A stretch of 6,082 bases of DNA from an uncultured bacterium (GTDB lineage: Bacteria > Bacillota > Clostridia > Lachnospirales > Lachnospiraceae): positions 1 to 6,082 of the forward strand of contig CAMBUC010000135.1 in assembly GCA_945871045.1 (NCBI GenBank), written 5' to 3'. The translations under genes and the position numbers were made by a program. Below the pieces are notes generated by a model. The model made no database searches and was not told the origin of the DNA. It saw nothing but the letters and a program-made list of their open reading frames with translations. Shown here piece by piece: positions 5,807 to 6,082 of the stretch. Positions within the stretch are counted from its first letter, which is position 1, and each line of letters begins with the position of its first letter.

Positions 5807-5858
5807 CCCATGGCAAAGGGCGCTCCCCGTGGCAACAGCAACGTCCCTGCGGCAGATT
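5807..5858. repeat. Modular repeat, copy C (52 bp)
   Basis: It matches copy B at 50 of 52 positions; the differences are A for G early in the first unit and G for A in the CAACARCAACG segment. It ends with the same TGCGGCAGATT tail. It sits 3 bp beyond the stop of the ArsC-family gene and about 37 bp upstream of the Rpn -35 box, filling the intergenic space between them. Confidence 0.9.
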
Positions 5859-5861
5859 ACA

Positions 5862-6082
5862 TTAATTCCATCCCTTCCATATGTCAGGCTGATACCCAAG
5901 TGTAGACTGCTTTCCGTTTCTTACTACTGGTGTTTTTATCACCTGTGGGTTTTCAAGTACCTTTTCCAGTTTATCTTCATCGGCGATATACTTGATCAGA
6001 GCAAGGGTATCCTTATCTTTTCCGTCCCAGTTGATCATATGCTCAAGACCACCATTTGCCTGAGCAACAGATGTAAACTCAC
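5862..6082 (-). CDS. ArsC-family arsenate reductase-like protein, C-terminal part (runs off right edge)
   Basis: An open frame enters from the window edge and stops at TAA 5862-5864, giving the last 72 residues. The segment DTLALIKYIADEDKLEKVL is followed by IKTPVVRNGKQSTLGYQPD and the ending IWKGWN. The TPVVRNG and GYQP elements are typical of the ArsC/YffB thioredoxin-fold group, usually about 115-120 residues, so roughly the C-terminal 60% is present. The redox-active N-terminal cysteine lies outside. True arsenate reduction is unproven, because many family members have other or unknown thiol roles. The ending does not look like Spx. The stop is 3 bp from repeat copy C. Confidence 0.85.
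   Translation of the reverse strand, partial: EFTSVAQANGGLEHMINWDGKDKDTLALIKYIADEDKLEKVLENPQVIKTPVVRNGKQSTLGYQPDIWKGWN

Noticed and set aside
5759..5811. Minus-strand frame reading VIELLDKRCRLALSHN before the Rpn promoter
   Set aside because: It has only about 17 codons, no start with a ribosome binding site, no recognised family, and it overlaps the -35 box.

Overview
The window looks like chromosomal DNA of a gut-type clostridium, most likely Lachnospiraceae. Supporting signs are moderate G+C, strong GGAGG-type ribosome binding sites, some TTG starts, and several small proteins of kinds I remember from that family: a single-PAS-domain protein, a 72-residue MGLFKKK protein and an MEISKADWKLF remnant. 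All credible genes are on the minus strand, so transcription runs from high to low coordinates. No rRNA, tRNA, CRISPR array or complete insertion sequence was found.

In transcription order: (1) the C-terminal 72 residues of an ArsC-family arsenate reductase-like protein enter from the right edge. A 52-bp repeat (copy C) begins 3 bp past its stop codon. (2) A good extended -10 promoter drives an Rpn/PD-(D/E)XK nuclease-transposase family gene with a repetitive coiled-coil tail. A 14-bp hairpin follows it, perfect only in the minus-strand RNA. (3) Next comes a 17-codon remnant of a small gene, cut at its 18th codon by repeat copy B. (4) A compact run of genes follows: the 72-residue protein, the PAS protein, a 2H phosphoesterase (2'-5' RNA ligase-like), a 26-codon sfsA stub that keeps its ribosome binding site, and a short pyruvate kinase without the C-terminal domain. 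(5) After a 219-bp gap (1887-2105), which holds one weak promoter candidate and no convincing terminator, comes a two-gene unit: a lipoprotein with a long acidic, Lys-Pro-rich stalk and an integral-membrane acyltransferase. The acyltransferase's last seven codons and stop lie in repeat copy A at the left edge.

The main theme is a modular short repeat built of 19-20-bp units at three places. In each it sits at the end of a gene or inside a damaged one. Together with the sfsA stub and the Rpn gene, this marks a locus under active rearrangement. The intact genes (pyruvate kinase, 2H phosphoesterase, PAS protein, lipoprotein and acyltransferase) have no obvious shared pathway. The lipoprotein-acyltransferase pair probably acts at the cell envelope. 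I see no clear evidence of a new defence or mobile system. The most unusual items are the repeat family with its gene junctions, the mixed potassium-site signature of the short pyruvate kinase, and the uncharacterised C-terminal domain of the lipoprotein.
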